DNA of 64,000 bases. Source: Rotaria sp. Silwood1 (taxonomy: Eukaryota; Rotifera; Eurotatoria; Philodinida; Philodinidae). The translations under genes were made by a program, and so were the position numbers. The notes beneath the pieces were generated by a model that was not told where the DNA came from, did no database searches, and saw only the letters and a program-made list of their open reading frames with translations. This document shows, one piece after another, positions 1-11,658 of this stretch; positions within the stretch are counted from its first letter, which is position 1; every line of letters starts with the position of its first letter. The stretch lies in assembly GCA_905250075.1 (NCBI GenBank), contig CAJNOP010000003.1, forward strand, positions 521,507-585,506, given 5' to 3'.

Positions 1-3000
1 ACACCTACAGCTAATTATACAACATATATTAATTGGAATAATGATAGTAATGTATCGTTTAATTTACTAAATAATAATCAATTAATTACAAATGGTTCTG
101 GTTTATATCAATATGATTCATTAAAACAACTTTCAATTAATTTAACAGATATTTATCCAGAACATATTGGAAATATTTTTATAAATTATAATGGAAATTT
201 AACAATAAATGCATCGAAATTATTAGGTAGTAAATTATTAATACGTATAGATCGTTTATCAAAATGGAAACATGCTAATATTGAAATAACAGCTGATAGA
301 GCTTTTTTTTTCTTTAAACAAAATTTTTTATTGAATTTTTATTATAATATTTATCAATCATCATTTAATTTAACATTAATAAGAAATCAAAATAGTCAAT
401 TTCAATGGGCATTTATGAAACATAATTCTCATATTCGTCATATATTAATTATTAATACATCTTTAATAGAATTCGATCATCACACTCAGGTAATTCGATT
501 TCATTGACTGTAAAAGAACAAATTTTGAATTAGAGCTTACGAATACTAAACAAGATTGTGTAGAATAGTTAAAGGATACCTATTCGTATTTCTTGAGCTA
601 AGACTTTGTTTTGGCCATTGTATAGTCTGAAGTAATTTTCATTTACACGAGTACATTTTAAGATCAAAAAATTATCTTTAACGTTAAAAAATCAAATTTA
701 TGTTGTGTCACGTTTTTCTCAAGTCAACTTTCTCATAAATAAAAGTACAGAAATACCTCTATCCCTTCTGCCTAGTATGTCGGATCAAGCTGAAATTTTT
801 TTCACATATACTATGCACTGTTTGTGATAGATATCCTTCATTTCAAATAATATTTTTTTTTGCTGTGTCTTTTTGTTAGTCTTACAAAACAGCTCCATTC
901 AAAAAGGCATACATTATTTAGGGTACCTTCTATATTTTGGTTTTTCTATTGGAAGGATAAAAACATAAAAAGATATTCTCACCCAAAGCAGTTCATCTCG
1001 ATCGAACATGGCATCTCAAAGGAACAGGACCAGAAATTAGAGTCGTTTTCTTGGCCCTAGATCTCATCGAAAACAGCATTCGGGAACTCTACTTCTACCT
1101 GCAATGAAAGGTTCAAAATAAAATGGTGAAAAGTATCTTTCTAGGAAAAAAAACCTTTTTTCGAGATCAAATTATAATTGAAAAGAATAGTTTCACAAAG
1201 TTCAGATGAAATTTTTTTATGATTAATGATGAGAAAGACACATCAGACTGTTCAAAATTATTTTACTATTGGCAATAATATAATTAAGACTAAATTTTGA
1301 GTTAGATTTATTTTCAATTTTTGTCTTCAGATAGAGTTTATAATTCTTGAATATTTATAAATTTAAATTTCAAAATCCAACTATACTTTTCATATAATGA
1401 TATATGAATTACAGCAGTTTTTCTCTATAATAATCAAAAACAATATTTCAATGTGTTAAAGTTTCATTTTTATATGTGATCGAAACTCAATGACGAAATA
1501 ATTGTTCACTTTTATAGAAACACCAAAGTAGCAAAACATCAAAAACTTTTTAGATATTTGTGATTGTTTAAATTTGAAAAAAGAAACAAAAAATAGTTAT
1601 CCTTGTTTTTGAAATAACTCTCTACGTAGATTTTTTACCTACAGATGCAAAATAGTTCATGAGAATTAAAACATAACAATCGATTCCGAACATCTGATTC
1701 TATTTGCCATTCGATCATGGGTTGTATGATAGTCTCTGACTAAAGTTATTTACATTTTTATTTCAAATGAGTAAAAGTCTGTTTAATTGAACTATCATGT
1801 AATCATCAAATCCAACTGCATAATATAATTTTAAATATTGTTTCAATAAAAAATATAAATATGTAGATCGAATATGAAAATCCTGCAAATCTTGGTTTTC
1901 AATCTTCATCTTTAATTAATGGATGGTCTCTTTGGAATATTAGTTTTCTAATAATGAATTACAAACAAATTCAAATTCAATTTGATCGATTTACATTTAA
2001 TTCACATTTTAATAATCGAACAATTCATTTTGCAATAAATTCTTTAAAGCAAAAAATTTTACGATCATACATAGATATAAATCAATCAAATATTATTCAT
2101 GTTTTAGTAGAAATACCTGGTTATTATTATGAAAGTAAAGGAAAATTATATGCTAATTATACAAATTTTTTTATAGATTTTCCAATAATTGAAACAATAA
2201 TTGGAAAAACTAAAAAACAATCTCATATATATTTCGAATTTTTATCATTTGATAAAAATCTCATATTAAATTTAACATCAAATTTTCGAAATGAATATTT
2301 ATTTAAATTGATTCAAAATTTTACATTTTATAATAATTCATTATATCAATCAAATATTCAATCATCATTAATAATGATAAAAATGATTCATTATCAATTA
2401 TTTTCATTTCATTCTTTTATTCAATATGTTCAAAATTCTAGAATTATAGATTTATGGAATGGATCTATTATTTTACCATCATTATTTTTTTCTAAACCTT
2501 TTTTATTACATTATCAAAAAGATTCACAATTATTTATACAAATTTTTAATTTCGCTAATTTAACACAAACATTAACAAATTATCAAATGACAACAAAATT
2601 TGGTTTTCAATTATCAATTATTAATGATTTATCAACAAAAATTCATATTTATATTGAACAACATTTAATTGGTAGACGTCTTTCATTATTTTTTGAAATT
2701 GATCGTAATTGGATTTTATCATTAACTATAAATAAAAAAATTCGTTATGAATTTATATCATCACCAATTGATTCATTATTATTATTAAAACGAATTCATA
2801 TAGATACAAATACAAGTCAAATATTACCTATTAATTATTATACAGATAATCAAACATTAATAAGAATTGAAATATTATTTACAAAAATATTTTCATCATT
2901 TATAAATAATTTTATTTTGGATATATCATTAAAAAATCATAGTTTTAAAATATTATGTCATATACCATTATTTAAAAGAGAATTTTTTTCTTTAATATGG

Positions 3001-6000
3001 AATAGATATATAGAAAAAGAATTATTTCATTTTCATGGTTTAATACAAACGAAATTTTTACGACGAAGACATTTTATTGATTATGAATATAATTGGAATT
3101 TAGCATCATTTCGTTTTTGGATATTTGATTCTCATTTAAAACTTTTTTCATTTGATCCTATTGAATTTAATTTTAATATTACAAATGATTATTTATGGTA
3201 TGGTAAATGGGCTATTGATTTTTATTTAATGTTAAGTAATCATCGACAATTAATTCGTTTTAATCATAAATATCATTATACAACATTTCGTTCGAATTTT
3301 CTATTTGATCTTCATCTTATTAATTCACATTATGATCTTAATTTTAATTATTATCATTCAAATTATTCAATTCAAGGTCAATTTATTAAAAATAAACATA
3401 TACATCTAATAGATGGATTTTGGAATACAACAGCTAATTTACTTCAATTGAACACTGAAGAAATGAAATCGATGACATTAATTACATCAACATTAATTAA
3501 ATCAATTATTGAAATATATCATCAAAAAATAGGTGTTTTAATTGAACGTACGACAAATAATTTTACAAATGATACTCAAATTATAGAGGTACACAATTAT
3601 TTTATACATAACTGATGATAAAGAATAATTTATCGTGTCCGTATTTTATCAATATCTTTTTCAGTTTTCATAGTGTCCGATTAAATGTCTTTCAAAAGAC
3701 TCGGCATTCATGTTTTTTTTTTTAAAAACCATATGCATATGGACACTGCATAGTTAAAGATAAACTATTTATTTCAGTAGAACTGCAAATAGATGCAATA
3801 TTGATATTTTTTATGAGTTCGTTTATCGAGGCATATCGAAAAATTTCGAAAAATTAAATTACCAATTTTTTGGAACTTCGAAAATTCTATTTTATTTAGT
3901 ATTTCTGAAAATCTGGAAGAGCACAAGTTTTTAGAGTATTTTTTCATAATTCAGAAAAAATTATGCAACTCCTTCAAAACATGATTTTGAAGGCAAACTT
4001 CTCCACAATAAGCTACTATGTTGTACGTCCTATATTTCTAATCGGCTAGCTTCACACAGAAAATTAAAATCTTTCAAATACAGATCAATCATACTGAAAG
4101 TAGATTCTCTGTCAATATTATTAGCTTAAATATTCTTTCTTGTGTACTTTATTATGCTCCAGCAGATAGAGCGTATATTATTACATGAAAAAATCATATT
4201 TTGAAGCTTTTGAACGGTGCTTTACAAGTAGGAAGAAATGAAATGTGATCTACATTAAAGTGTTTCGAAAGTTGTTGATTACATATGTTCCCATTAGTAC
4301 TTAAATAATTTATCTAGAACAATGCTACGTGCACTTGGGTATAGTTTTCTAGAGAAATAAGTGCTGAATCTTTCGAAAAAAAATTCAATTTGTAACTAGG
4401 AAAACTGATCTTTTTCTTTTTTCAAAGAGAAAGGATCGTGTCAGATATTCATAAAGTTGAGATATGAAAGAGAAAATGATATTTCACATGTTTTTATAGA
4501 ATCCTAGTATGAAATTTAAATTAACATTTATTTAGTTTTAGTGAACAATCATTTAAACAAACATATCAAGATCCTTATCTATCCAAAAGAAAGACTCATT
4601 TATCTAATTCATATCTTCTGATATTTTGCAAATATTTGACCATAATAATTGTTTATATAATAATTATCCTAAAATTTGAGCAAGCATTGTTTTTCTAAGT
4701 GTCTGTTATTTTGTATTTAAATAACTCTGTTCAAACTCGATACTAAACAAATGTTTTTGGCTGTTTTCTGATTTTTATAATATAATAAATCTAAATTCAT
4801 ATTTTAGTGTAATCCTTATTTAATAATTCAAATTCGTCCACGATTATTCGTTATTCATTATTATACATTAAGTGATGATCTGTCAACAATGATGTTTGAA
4901 TGGTCAACACTTTCGTATTTATCATGGAATTATACAGGTCATGGACATCGTATAATTCCTATGACTAAATTTGAAATAGATATTCGTAAAAAATACATAT
5001 TTCATTTTCATACATTAACTTTTAAATATTCTTCAATATATAATAATAAAAAACGACAATTAATTATTCAACGAGAACCAATGGCAGAAGATTCAGATGA
5101 TCGTTATATATTTAAAATGAAGTTTCATCATAATCGTACATTTTTAATACATCTTCAAGTATTAAATAATCATTATGAACTTATTGGTAATTCTTATGAT
5201 GAAAATTTTCATTGGAAACTTCATGGATATTTTCAACGTGATCGATTTAATGGTTCATTATTAATTTCTAATAATGATTGGTGGTTATCATCACAATTAA
5301 ATTTTAATTCATCATTATACATCTCTACAGGACGATATGTTCAATTAATTGCAACATCAGATCCTCAAATAGCTTTTGAAATTCTTTTAAAATCTCGTTT
5401 TCATATTGCTTTTCAATATTCAGGTTTACAATCTATAATAGTTTTGAAATTTTTTCATAATTCTTCAAATATAAATATATATTTTTCATCAAAACCAATT
5501 AATAAAACAATGTTTAATATTAATTTTCAATTAAGTAATCAAATTAATCAAAATTGGATACTTAATATATATAATCAACGATTTTTTTTATATAATCATA
5601 ATTATGAATTTATTTTTAATGGTAGTTTATATGATTTTTCTTTTCAACATATAATTGAAAATAAAAAAAATTTATTTTTTATTAATGAAAATACAATACA
5701 ATTTCATACAAATAATTATGGTATGATTATTTCAAATCTTTCAACAGATACAACAACATATATACATTTATATAATCGAAAAACAAAACAAAATTTAACA
5801 ATTAATTATTATAAATTAGGAAGATTTAATACAAAAGATAATAATATACAAACACCTATTTATGATATAAATCTTCTTTATTATTCAACTAATGATGAAA
5901 ATCATTATATAAAAATTTTCTTAGAACTTTTACCATTACAAATGTCATCATTTAATTTTGTTCGTGGTCGTTCATTTCGAATTGGTTATCAAACAAAACA

Positions 6001-8514
6001 AAAACAATTAATTTTATCTGGAAATATTGCATTTACTATTGAAGATATTTATGAAAAACAAACAATAATTATGAATGAACGTTGGAAATTAATTTATGGT
6101 CATGAGAAACGAGATAAAATTTATATTAAATGGAATTTAAAAATTGATTCAAATAAAAAAATTCTTCAAGGTCAAATAAATATTCAAGATCCAAATGATG
6201 AAATGCCTATACCCATCTATAGTAATATTAGTGGACATTTAAAAGATATGATGATTGTAACAACAATGCATACTACTTATTCATCATCAGATAATTCACC
6301 AAAACCTATTATTCTTGAATTAAATATTGATCAACGTTTTCTCATTCAACAATATTTTTCTATCAAATTAATTCATGAACCTTCAAAAACAAATCTAAGT
6401 TTAACAATTGATCATTATCCACGACGAAAATTACATATTCGTTTAAAACCAAATAATTTTCTAAATGAAAAGACTTTTATACATTTATATGCAAATACAA
6501 CTGAATCTCAATTAAAATTATTTCTCATACTTTTTAATCTAATTAACTTTAATTTAACTTTACCTAAATCATATCCTGAAACTGGTTTATTACATTCAGC
6601 ATTATTTGTTGATGATGAAGAATATTTTGATGGACGTTTTGATACAACAGCATTAAAATTACGTTCAAAAAAATATGTATGTCAAATAAAACTTGATCAA
6701 CTTATAGTACAAAAACAATCTCCTGAACAAATTCTTGCATCGATTAATGCACGATGGATTGAACGTAATTCAACAACTGTACTTATATCAATTTTTAGTA
6801 AAATAGATTTCAAACGAGTGAGTTTAATAAGAAAATATCATTACGTGAACGAAGAATATGACTTCTTTTTTTTTCATTTAGAAATCTATTCCAGCTTGGC
6901 AATCAGCTCAACAAAAAACTTGGCTTCAACGTTTCCAACAATTTTTATTTACTAATAATTTAACATATCAATTTTCAAAAGATTTTCAAGATTTTTTCAT
7001 TTATTGGAAAACTGATTTTATTAGTGAACATGAACAATTTAGTATAAAATTAATGAATTATCTTGATTTAGATGAAGATCTAAAATTACAATTACAACGA
7101 ATTAATTATACAACAATGACTCTTATTGAAACTTTATTTCAAATAGGTTTTCATAGTGAAAATCTTTTACAAAAATACATGAATAAGTACGTTTATTATT
7201 ATAAAGGATTCTATCGAATAAGATAATGATCCTTCATTTGAAATACCATCTATATCGTTTCGTAGAATAATTCATTCCGCATCGTATGATATATAAGAAA
7301 TCTCATATACCTAATAATACTTATAATAGCTCTTTCATATCTAAAACCTATCATGATTAATAGAGTCTGAAATTGTTTAATTTTATGATTTTTCAAATTC
7401 GTCTATACTATTCCTCACGGCGAAAGCCACAAACCGTGCAAATTTCTCAGGATATTGTCTGGCATTAAGTTCCATAAGTGTACTAATTGATTGTCCTCTG
7501 AATATATATGAGTCATAGTCAAATTGATCAATAAATGCTTAAAACAAGTCAATTTTTCGATTCCTAAGAGCAGAAAAGCCGATAAAGTTTGTGATAAATA
7601 TTTATTGAACGAATAAATCTCTATCTATTAATAATAAGTTCTTTATACCGTATCATTTGATATATATATATAAGAGTCTTCAAAAATGGCGAAAAAATTT
7701 TTCGATTTTAGACCTCTAGAGGAAGCACGACAATGAAATATTAGAAAAGATTAGCTTTTATTTTCTTTATTTTTCCTTACGAGTGTACATTCTGAGTAGC
7801 CGAGTGTAATTGAAGTATGGTGCTCTAATTAGAAGTATTTTTTATTAAAAAAACAAAAAACCTTCTTCTATCGATTATTTTAGTCTTACTTGTTTAATAA
7901 ATCATCAAAATTTATTTCATCTTGATATGTCTCAATTAGCTACATTAATAATTGATTCATTTATATTTGATATTGTTTATTATGTAAATAAAACATTAAT
8001 TATGTTCAATCATTTCACTCATTATCCACGTTCAATGAATGCTATTATATCTTATATAAGCAATGAAATTATTTTGACTACATATAAATTCATAAATAAT
8101 TTATATTTAGAAACAAAAAATTTTTTTCTTCCAAAATTTATTCAATATTTGTATGAAGCCGAATTTTTATTAAAAATTTCTCCTCTTCTATCCGATTCAA
8201 TAACATATTTTTCATCGAATGATCTTCGTATAATTACTAATTTATTAAATTATCGATTACGTCAATTATTATCTTTATGGATGAATTCACCAATGGAATA
8301 TAAAATAATGAGAACAATTGCCAGGGAATCGATAGAATTGATTGATAAACTACGTTTTTATCTTGATGATAAACTTGATTTTTTACTTCCTAGATTGCAA
8401 GTTTACACTCCTCAATCATGGACTAATAGTAGTCATAATCAATCATTTTTATTAACTTGGTCAAAACAATATAACTTAACTAATATTATTGATGATGAAC
8501 GAAAATATCAATAA
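1..8514 (+). CDS. C-terminal part of a giant secreted beta-rich protein, possibly a large lipid transfer protein (apolipophorin/apoB-like)
   Basis: Five exons join in frame: 1-489, 1867-3588, 4808-6817, 6882-7186 and 7884-8514 (stop), giving 1718 codons open at the 5' end. Introns have GT-AG ends and phases 0, 0, 0 and 2. The protein is rich in alternating polar and aromatic/aliphatic residues typical of long amphipathic beta strands, and has very many N-x-S/T sequons, so a secreted or lumenal protein is likely. The final ~200 residues turn more helical (exon from 7884). I see no transmembrane segment or catalytic motif. The closest idea is the beta-sheet-rich C-terminal region of apolipophorin/apoB/vitellogenin-type proteins, but I recognise no diagnostic N-terminal lipoprotein domain because it lies outside the window. 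The gene structure is well supported; the family is a guess from composition. Two introns exceed 1.2 kb, unlike most in the window. Confidence 0.55.
569..1143. mobile_element. Degenerate TTAA-bounded MITE-like element, copy 1 (in intron)
   Basis: This intronic segment begins TTAAAGGATACC and ends near AAGTATCTTTCTA, a decayed inverted end. It shares long stretches with the element at 51848-52446, such as CCATTGTRTAGTCTGAAGTA and TTTTTCACATAYRCTATRCA. The two are diverged, collinear copies of one repeat. No transposase is encoded, so it is probably a non-autonomous DNA element. The right border is approximate. Confidence 0.6.
3589..4807 (+). other. Long intron 2 of the first gene
   Basis: A 1219-bp phase-0 intron with a donor after codon GAG and a TTTTAG acceptor. 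I saw no convincing ORF, RNA gene or inverted repeat in it. It is about twenty times longer than typical introns here and may contain decayed repeats that I cannot identify by eye. Confidence 0.5.
7383..7537 (-). pseudogene. Exon-like open segment nested antisense in intron 4 of the first gene
   Basis: On the minus strand a possible acceptor (TTTTAAG) at 7538 is followed by 50 codons and a stop at 7383-7385. Composition is coding-like, with few of the homopolymers that fill introns here (contains FRGQSISTLMELNARQYPEK). It may be the last exon of a lost or transposed gene. No family is assigned. Confidence 0.25.
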
Positions 8515-9070
8515 AACTTAATAACACTCATTTAATATGTATTTGTTTCATCTATACATTCTTATATAATAAATATTTTTTTCTTGAGAAAGATAAATTT
8601 TTCAATGATTTTAATATGATAAGAAGTATATTGTAGTGAGGCATGTACGTTTTGTATCGTTCAATAATAAATATATTCAAGAGATATAACAAAAAAAGTG
8701 TTCTTGCTAATCAGTTCATTGATTAGATGCAAGTCTTAAACATTAAAGTTATTATAAGTAAACTAGCAATTTTCTATGAATATTATACAGTTGTATTTCT
8801 TCTTGAGCTCTTAACTCTTAAGTTGTAACTTACATCACCACATTCGGTAATAGACAAACAATCGAAAATGTATACGTGTATATATTTTTAATTTACAGAA
8901 GATATATATCAGTCGTCTTGAGTATTTATTAGCTATGAAAAACCATATTGTGATATTCTGATTAGCACCTACATGTATAGTACATGCTGCTTAGAGCATA
9001 ATCGAAAGAAGATAGTCTAAAACGTCTATAAAATTTTAATGAAAATTTCATGAAATTCCCATCGAAAAAG
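8515..9070. other. Spacer 3' of the first gene
   Basis: AT-rich sequence after the stop codon with possible AATAAA-type polyadenylation signals near 8566 and 8666. No gene is seen. It leads directly into the G-rich tract at 9071. Confidence 0.5.
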
Positions 9071-9128
9071 TTGGGTGTGGGTGTGTGGGTGTGGGTGGGG
9101 GGGGAGGGTGTGGGTGTGGGTGGGTGTG
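9071..9128 (+). repeat. G-rich telomere-like tract, TGTGGG-type
   Basis: About 58 bases consist almost only of G and T and are dominated by TGTGGG and TGGG units, interrupted by one run of Gs and a single A. The strand bias is absolute. I recall TGTGGG as the bdelloid rotifer telomere repeat. The tract runs straight into the 100-N gap, so its true length is unknown. It could also form G-quadruplexes. Confidence 0.7.
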
Positions 9129-9228
9129 NNNNNNNNNNNNNNNNNNNNNNNNNNNNNNNNNNNNNNNNNNNNNNNNNNNNNNNNNNNNNNNNNNNNNNNN
9201 NNNNNNNNNNNNNNNNNNNNNNNNNNNN
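9129..9228. other. Assembly gap of 100 N
   Basis: Exactly 100 N, the usual placeholder for an unknown-length scaffold gap. It hides the 5' part of the prosaposin gene and the end of the G-rich tract. Confidence 0.99.
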
Positions 9229-10334
9229 ACATGAACAATATTCACAATGTCAAACAATCGTTCAATTATTTGCACCTCATATGAGAAAACTAGAACTTGA
9301 TCTTACGAATAATTTTTGTCAACAATTAACTATTTGTCAAACATCAACAGATGATTTGAATACAGATAAACCATCAATAATCCATGTACCATTGAAAAAC
9401 GATGAATCAACTGAAGAAGATGACGAATTGAAACGCACGATTGTTAAAAATTTAGATGTTACTCCAGAATGCACCTTATGCCATTATGTTGTTTCATATT
9501 TGGATGCTATTTTAAAGAATAATAAATCTGAAGCAGCAGTTGAAGCTGCATTAGAAAAAGTTTGTACTATTTTGCCAAGTGAGTTTCAGTAACTAAATAA
9601 AATGGTCTGTATAAGTTATCTGTTTTTTTTTCTTCAGCTAAAGAACGTGCTCAATGTGATGAATTTGTTAAAACTTATGGACCAGTTCTTGCAGAATTGA
9701 TTGCTGAAATGGCTGATCCAGATACAATTTGTCGTTATCTTGGTATGTGTCAAGTTTCATTACCAATAAAAACAACAACAAAAAAACCAGCACCTGTCAC
9801 CTATTCAAATCATGATTATGTCCATTTATCAACAGAAGAAAAGCCATTTACGTGCACTATTTGTAAATTTATTATCAGTCGTATGAAACATTTCGTTACT
9901 CTCAATCAAACTGAAAAAGAAATTCTTGCATCACTGAAAGAATCATGTGATTTATTTTCTGTTATTAATCTTCAACAACAATGTAAAGATTTTCTTGATC
10001 AATATGGACCATATATTATTCAAATGATCTCCAGTGATGTTGAACCTAAAGTCGCTTGCCAAAGTATTGGAGCATGTGAGAAGAATGTTGGAACATCTTC
10101 ACCAGCAAATCATCATCAATCCACTGCTTCAGCCCCTGTGGCATCATCAACAACTTATGGAAAATGTATATTTGGTATGAGCTATTGGTGTACAAGTCGT
10201 CAAAATGCTGTATTATGCAATGTAAATAAAATAGTTTATTCTGAGCAGAATATTTATTGTTTTTTTTGTTTAAGGCTGTCGAATTGTGTGAACGTCAAGT
10301 TTGGTCGAAAAAAAATAAGAATATCGTCATTTGA
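9229..10334 (+). CDS. Prosaposin-like protein (saposin precursor), 5' end lost in gap
   Basis: Exons run gap-9578, 9638-10221 and 10275-10334 (stop), with intron phases 1 and 0. The product carries the end of one saposin B domain (QCQTIV...ICQ), a complete one beginning ECTLCHYVVSYL and ending CRYLGMC, and another from FTCTICKFIISRM to QSIGAC, each with the expected six-cysteine spacing. A C-terminal saposin A-type segment crosses the last intron (GKCIFGMSYWCTS then AVELCERQVW). Saposins are lysosomal lipid-binding activators of sphingolipid hydrolases released by cleavage of this precursor. Linkers are Thr/Ser/Pro-rich. The signal peptide and first domains would lie in or before the gap. Reading upstream through the G-rich tract is not credible as coding. 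Confidence 0.9.
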
Positions 10335-10882
10335 TTCAAAACAAAATAGACTTATATTTCTTCATGAACTTACTCATTAGCTTTTCCTATTGCGAGAAAA
10401 ACTTTTTTCTTTTTTTCTTCTGTCTCTTCTTTTGAATTTACCAACAAGGATGAAGGTTTTTCATATGACACTGACTTTCTTTATTATTATTATTTGTATT
10501 TAGTGTTATCCTTTTCTGTTCATTCAAAGTATTGATTAAATCGAGCATCTGCTTATTCCAGCATGTTTTAAACATGAAAGCATTTAAGTTTTTTTTTCTA
10601 TTCTCATTCCATTCATCCTTCAATCCTTCTTTTATTTCTTTGTTCTTTCTATATATACATGATTATGTGACTCGGCGTGATCTGTTTCTCTTGTACTTTG
10701 GTTATTCACTTATTCTCTTCAATAAACTTGATTTTAAGAAACTCGAGACTCTTGATTATAGTTGTTTTCAAATGAAAAATATCGAACAATAAAAATTACT
10801 TATGTATCTGGAAAAAATAATCATGAGCGAATATTTTGTTCGAAAGTGAATCTTATCAATAATATTCAATCTTCTCATAGTC
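10335..10882. other. Spacer between prosaposin and the first 5S rRNA gene
   Basis: Pyrimidine-rich then AT-rich sequence, presumably the prosaposin 3' UTR followed by the 5S upstream flank. The short ORFs here have no coding character. Confidence 0.5.
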
Positions 10883-11000
10883 GCTTACGGCCATACCACG
10901 TTGAATACACCAGTTCTCGTCCGATCACTGAAGTTAAGCAACGTCGGGCTCGGTTAGTACTTGGATGGGTGACCGCCTGGGAATACCGAGTGTCGTAAGC
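10883..11000 (+). rRNA. 5S ribosomal RNA, copy 1
   Basis: 118 bases beginning GCTTACGGCCATACC and ending GTGTCGTAAGC, so the ends pair to form helix I. The internal control region includes AAGTTAAGCAACGTCGGGC and GGATGGGTGACCGCCTGGGA, standard eukaryotic 5S signatures bound by TFIIIA. It is base-for-base identical to the copy at 12884-13001. Only the gene itself is shared, not the flanks, so this is a dispersed rather than a tandem arrangement. Confidence 0.97.
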
Positions 11001-11008
11001 TTTTTTTT
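11001..11008 (+). terminator. RNA polymerase III terminator, 5S copy 1
   Basis: A run of eight T immediately follows the 3' end of the 5S gene, as Pol III termination requires. Confidence 0.85.
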
Positions 11009-11658
11009 GTTGTTGAATGCACATTGTGTACATTATGCAGTTGCAAGAAATCTTCCTAAGGAACATAAAAGACAACGGTGGTTTCTTTGTTTGTTGTAAT
11101 TATCTTCAATTTTATTTGAATGTATTTTTCAAGAAATAGAGGATAATGCATCAAGTATCTATATAATCTCGAAGAACGATATGAAATAAAATGAAATCAT
11201 TCACAAAATTTAGTATTGCCTCATACACTTAGGCCACTTTTAGTCTGTTGCTTATCACAATGTATGAATGATTATTTGAATGAGTTAAATATTATTTTAC
11301 GATAATCACAAGAAATAAATGTGGGGACATGCAGTAAAACGTAGCAAAATGTATGAAGAAGTATGTACTGAATTTATCGTTGTTACAATTTTTTTTTGTA
11401 GATAAATCTGAGAATAATGTAGGTGAGTATCGAGTCTCACAACCTTATTCGGGAAGACGCGTGAACACTTCAAGGTGAATTTTATCTAATAAAGTTCTCG
11501 AATTGGCATTCAACTGCATTGGATTCGGTCGCGTGCGCGTTCGACAACTTAAACTCGTGCAGAACTCTAAATGGGTGCTGTTAGCTTTGTTAAAGCAATT
11601 TATTAATGATTAGAAGCTTTGATTTTTGTTCAAGAAAAATCATACATGAATTTACAAA
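11009..11658. other. Spacer between 5S copy 1 and the CorA-like gene
   Basis: No gene is recognised. The segment at about 11400-11580 is less AT-rich (GAAGACGCGTGAACAC, GGTCGCGTGCGCGTTCG) than the rest, and may be a relic or regulatory sequence of unknown nature. Confidence 0.4.

Noticed and set aside
860..1060. 66-codon ORF in the first long intron
   Set aside because: Lies entirely within the decayed TTAA-bounded repeat and has no coding signature.
9050..9592. Open frame starting before the gap and running through the G-rich tract into prosaposin
   Set aside because: The N run and a simple G/T repeat allow a false open frame; the peptide there is only Gly/Val/Trp.
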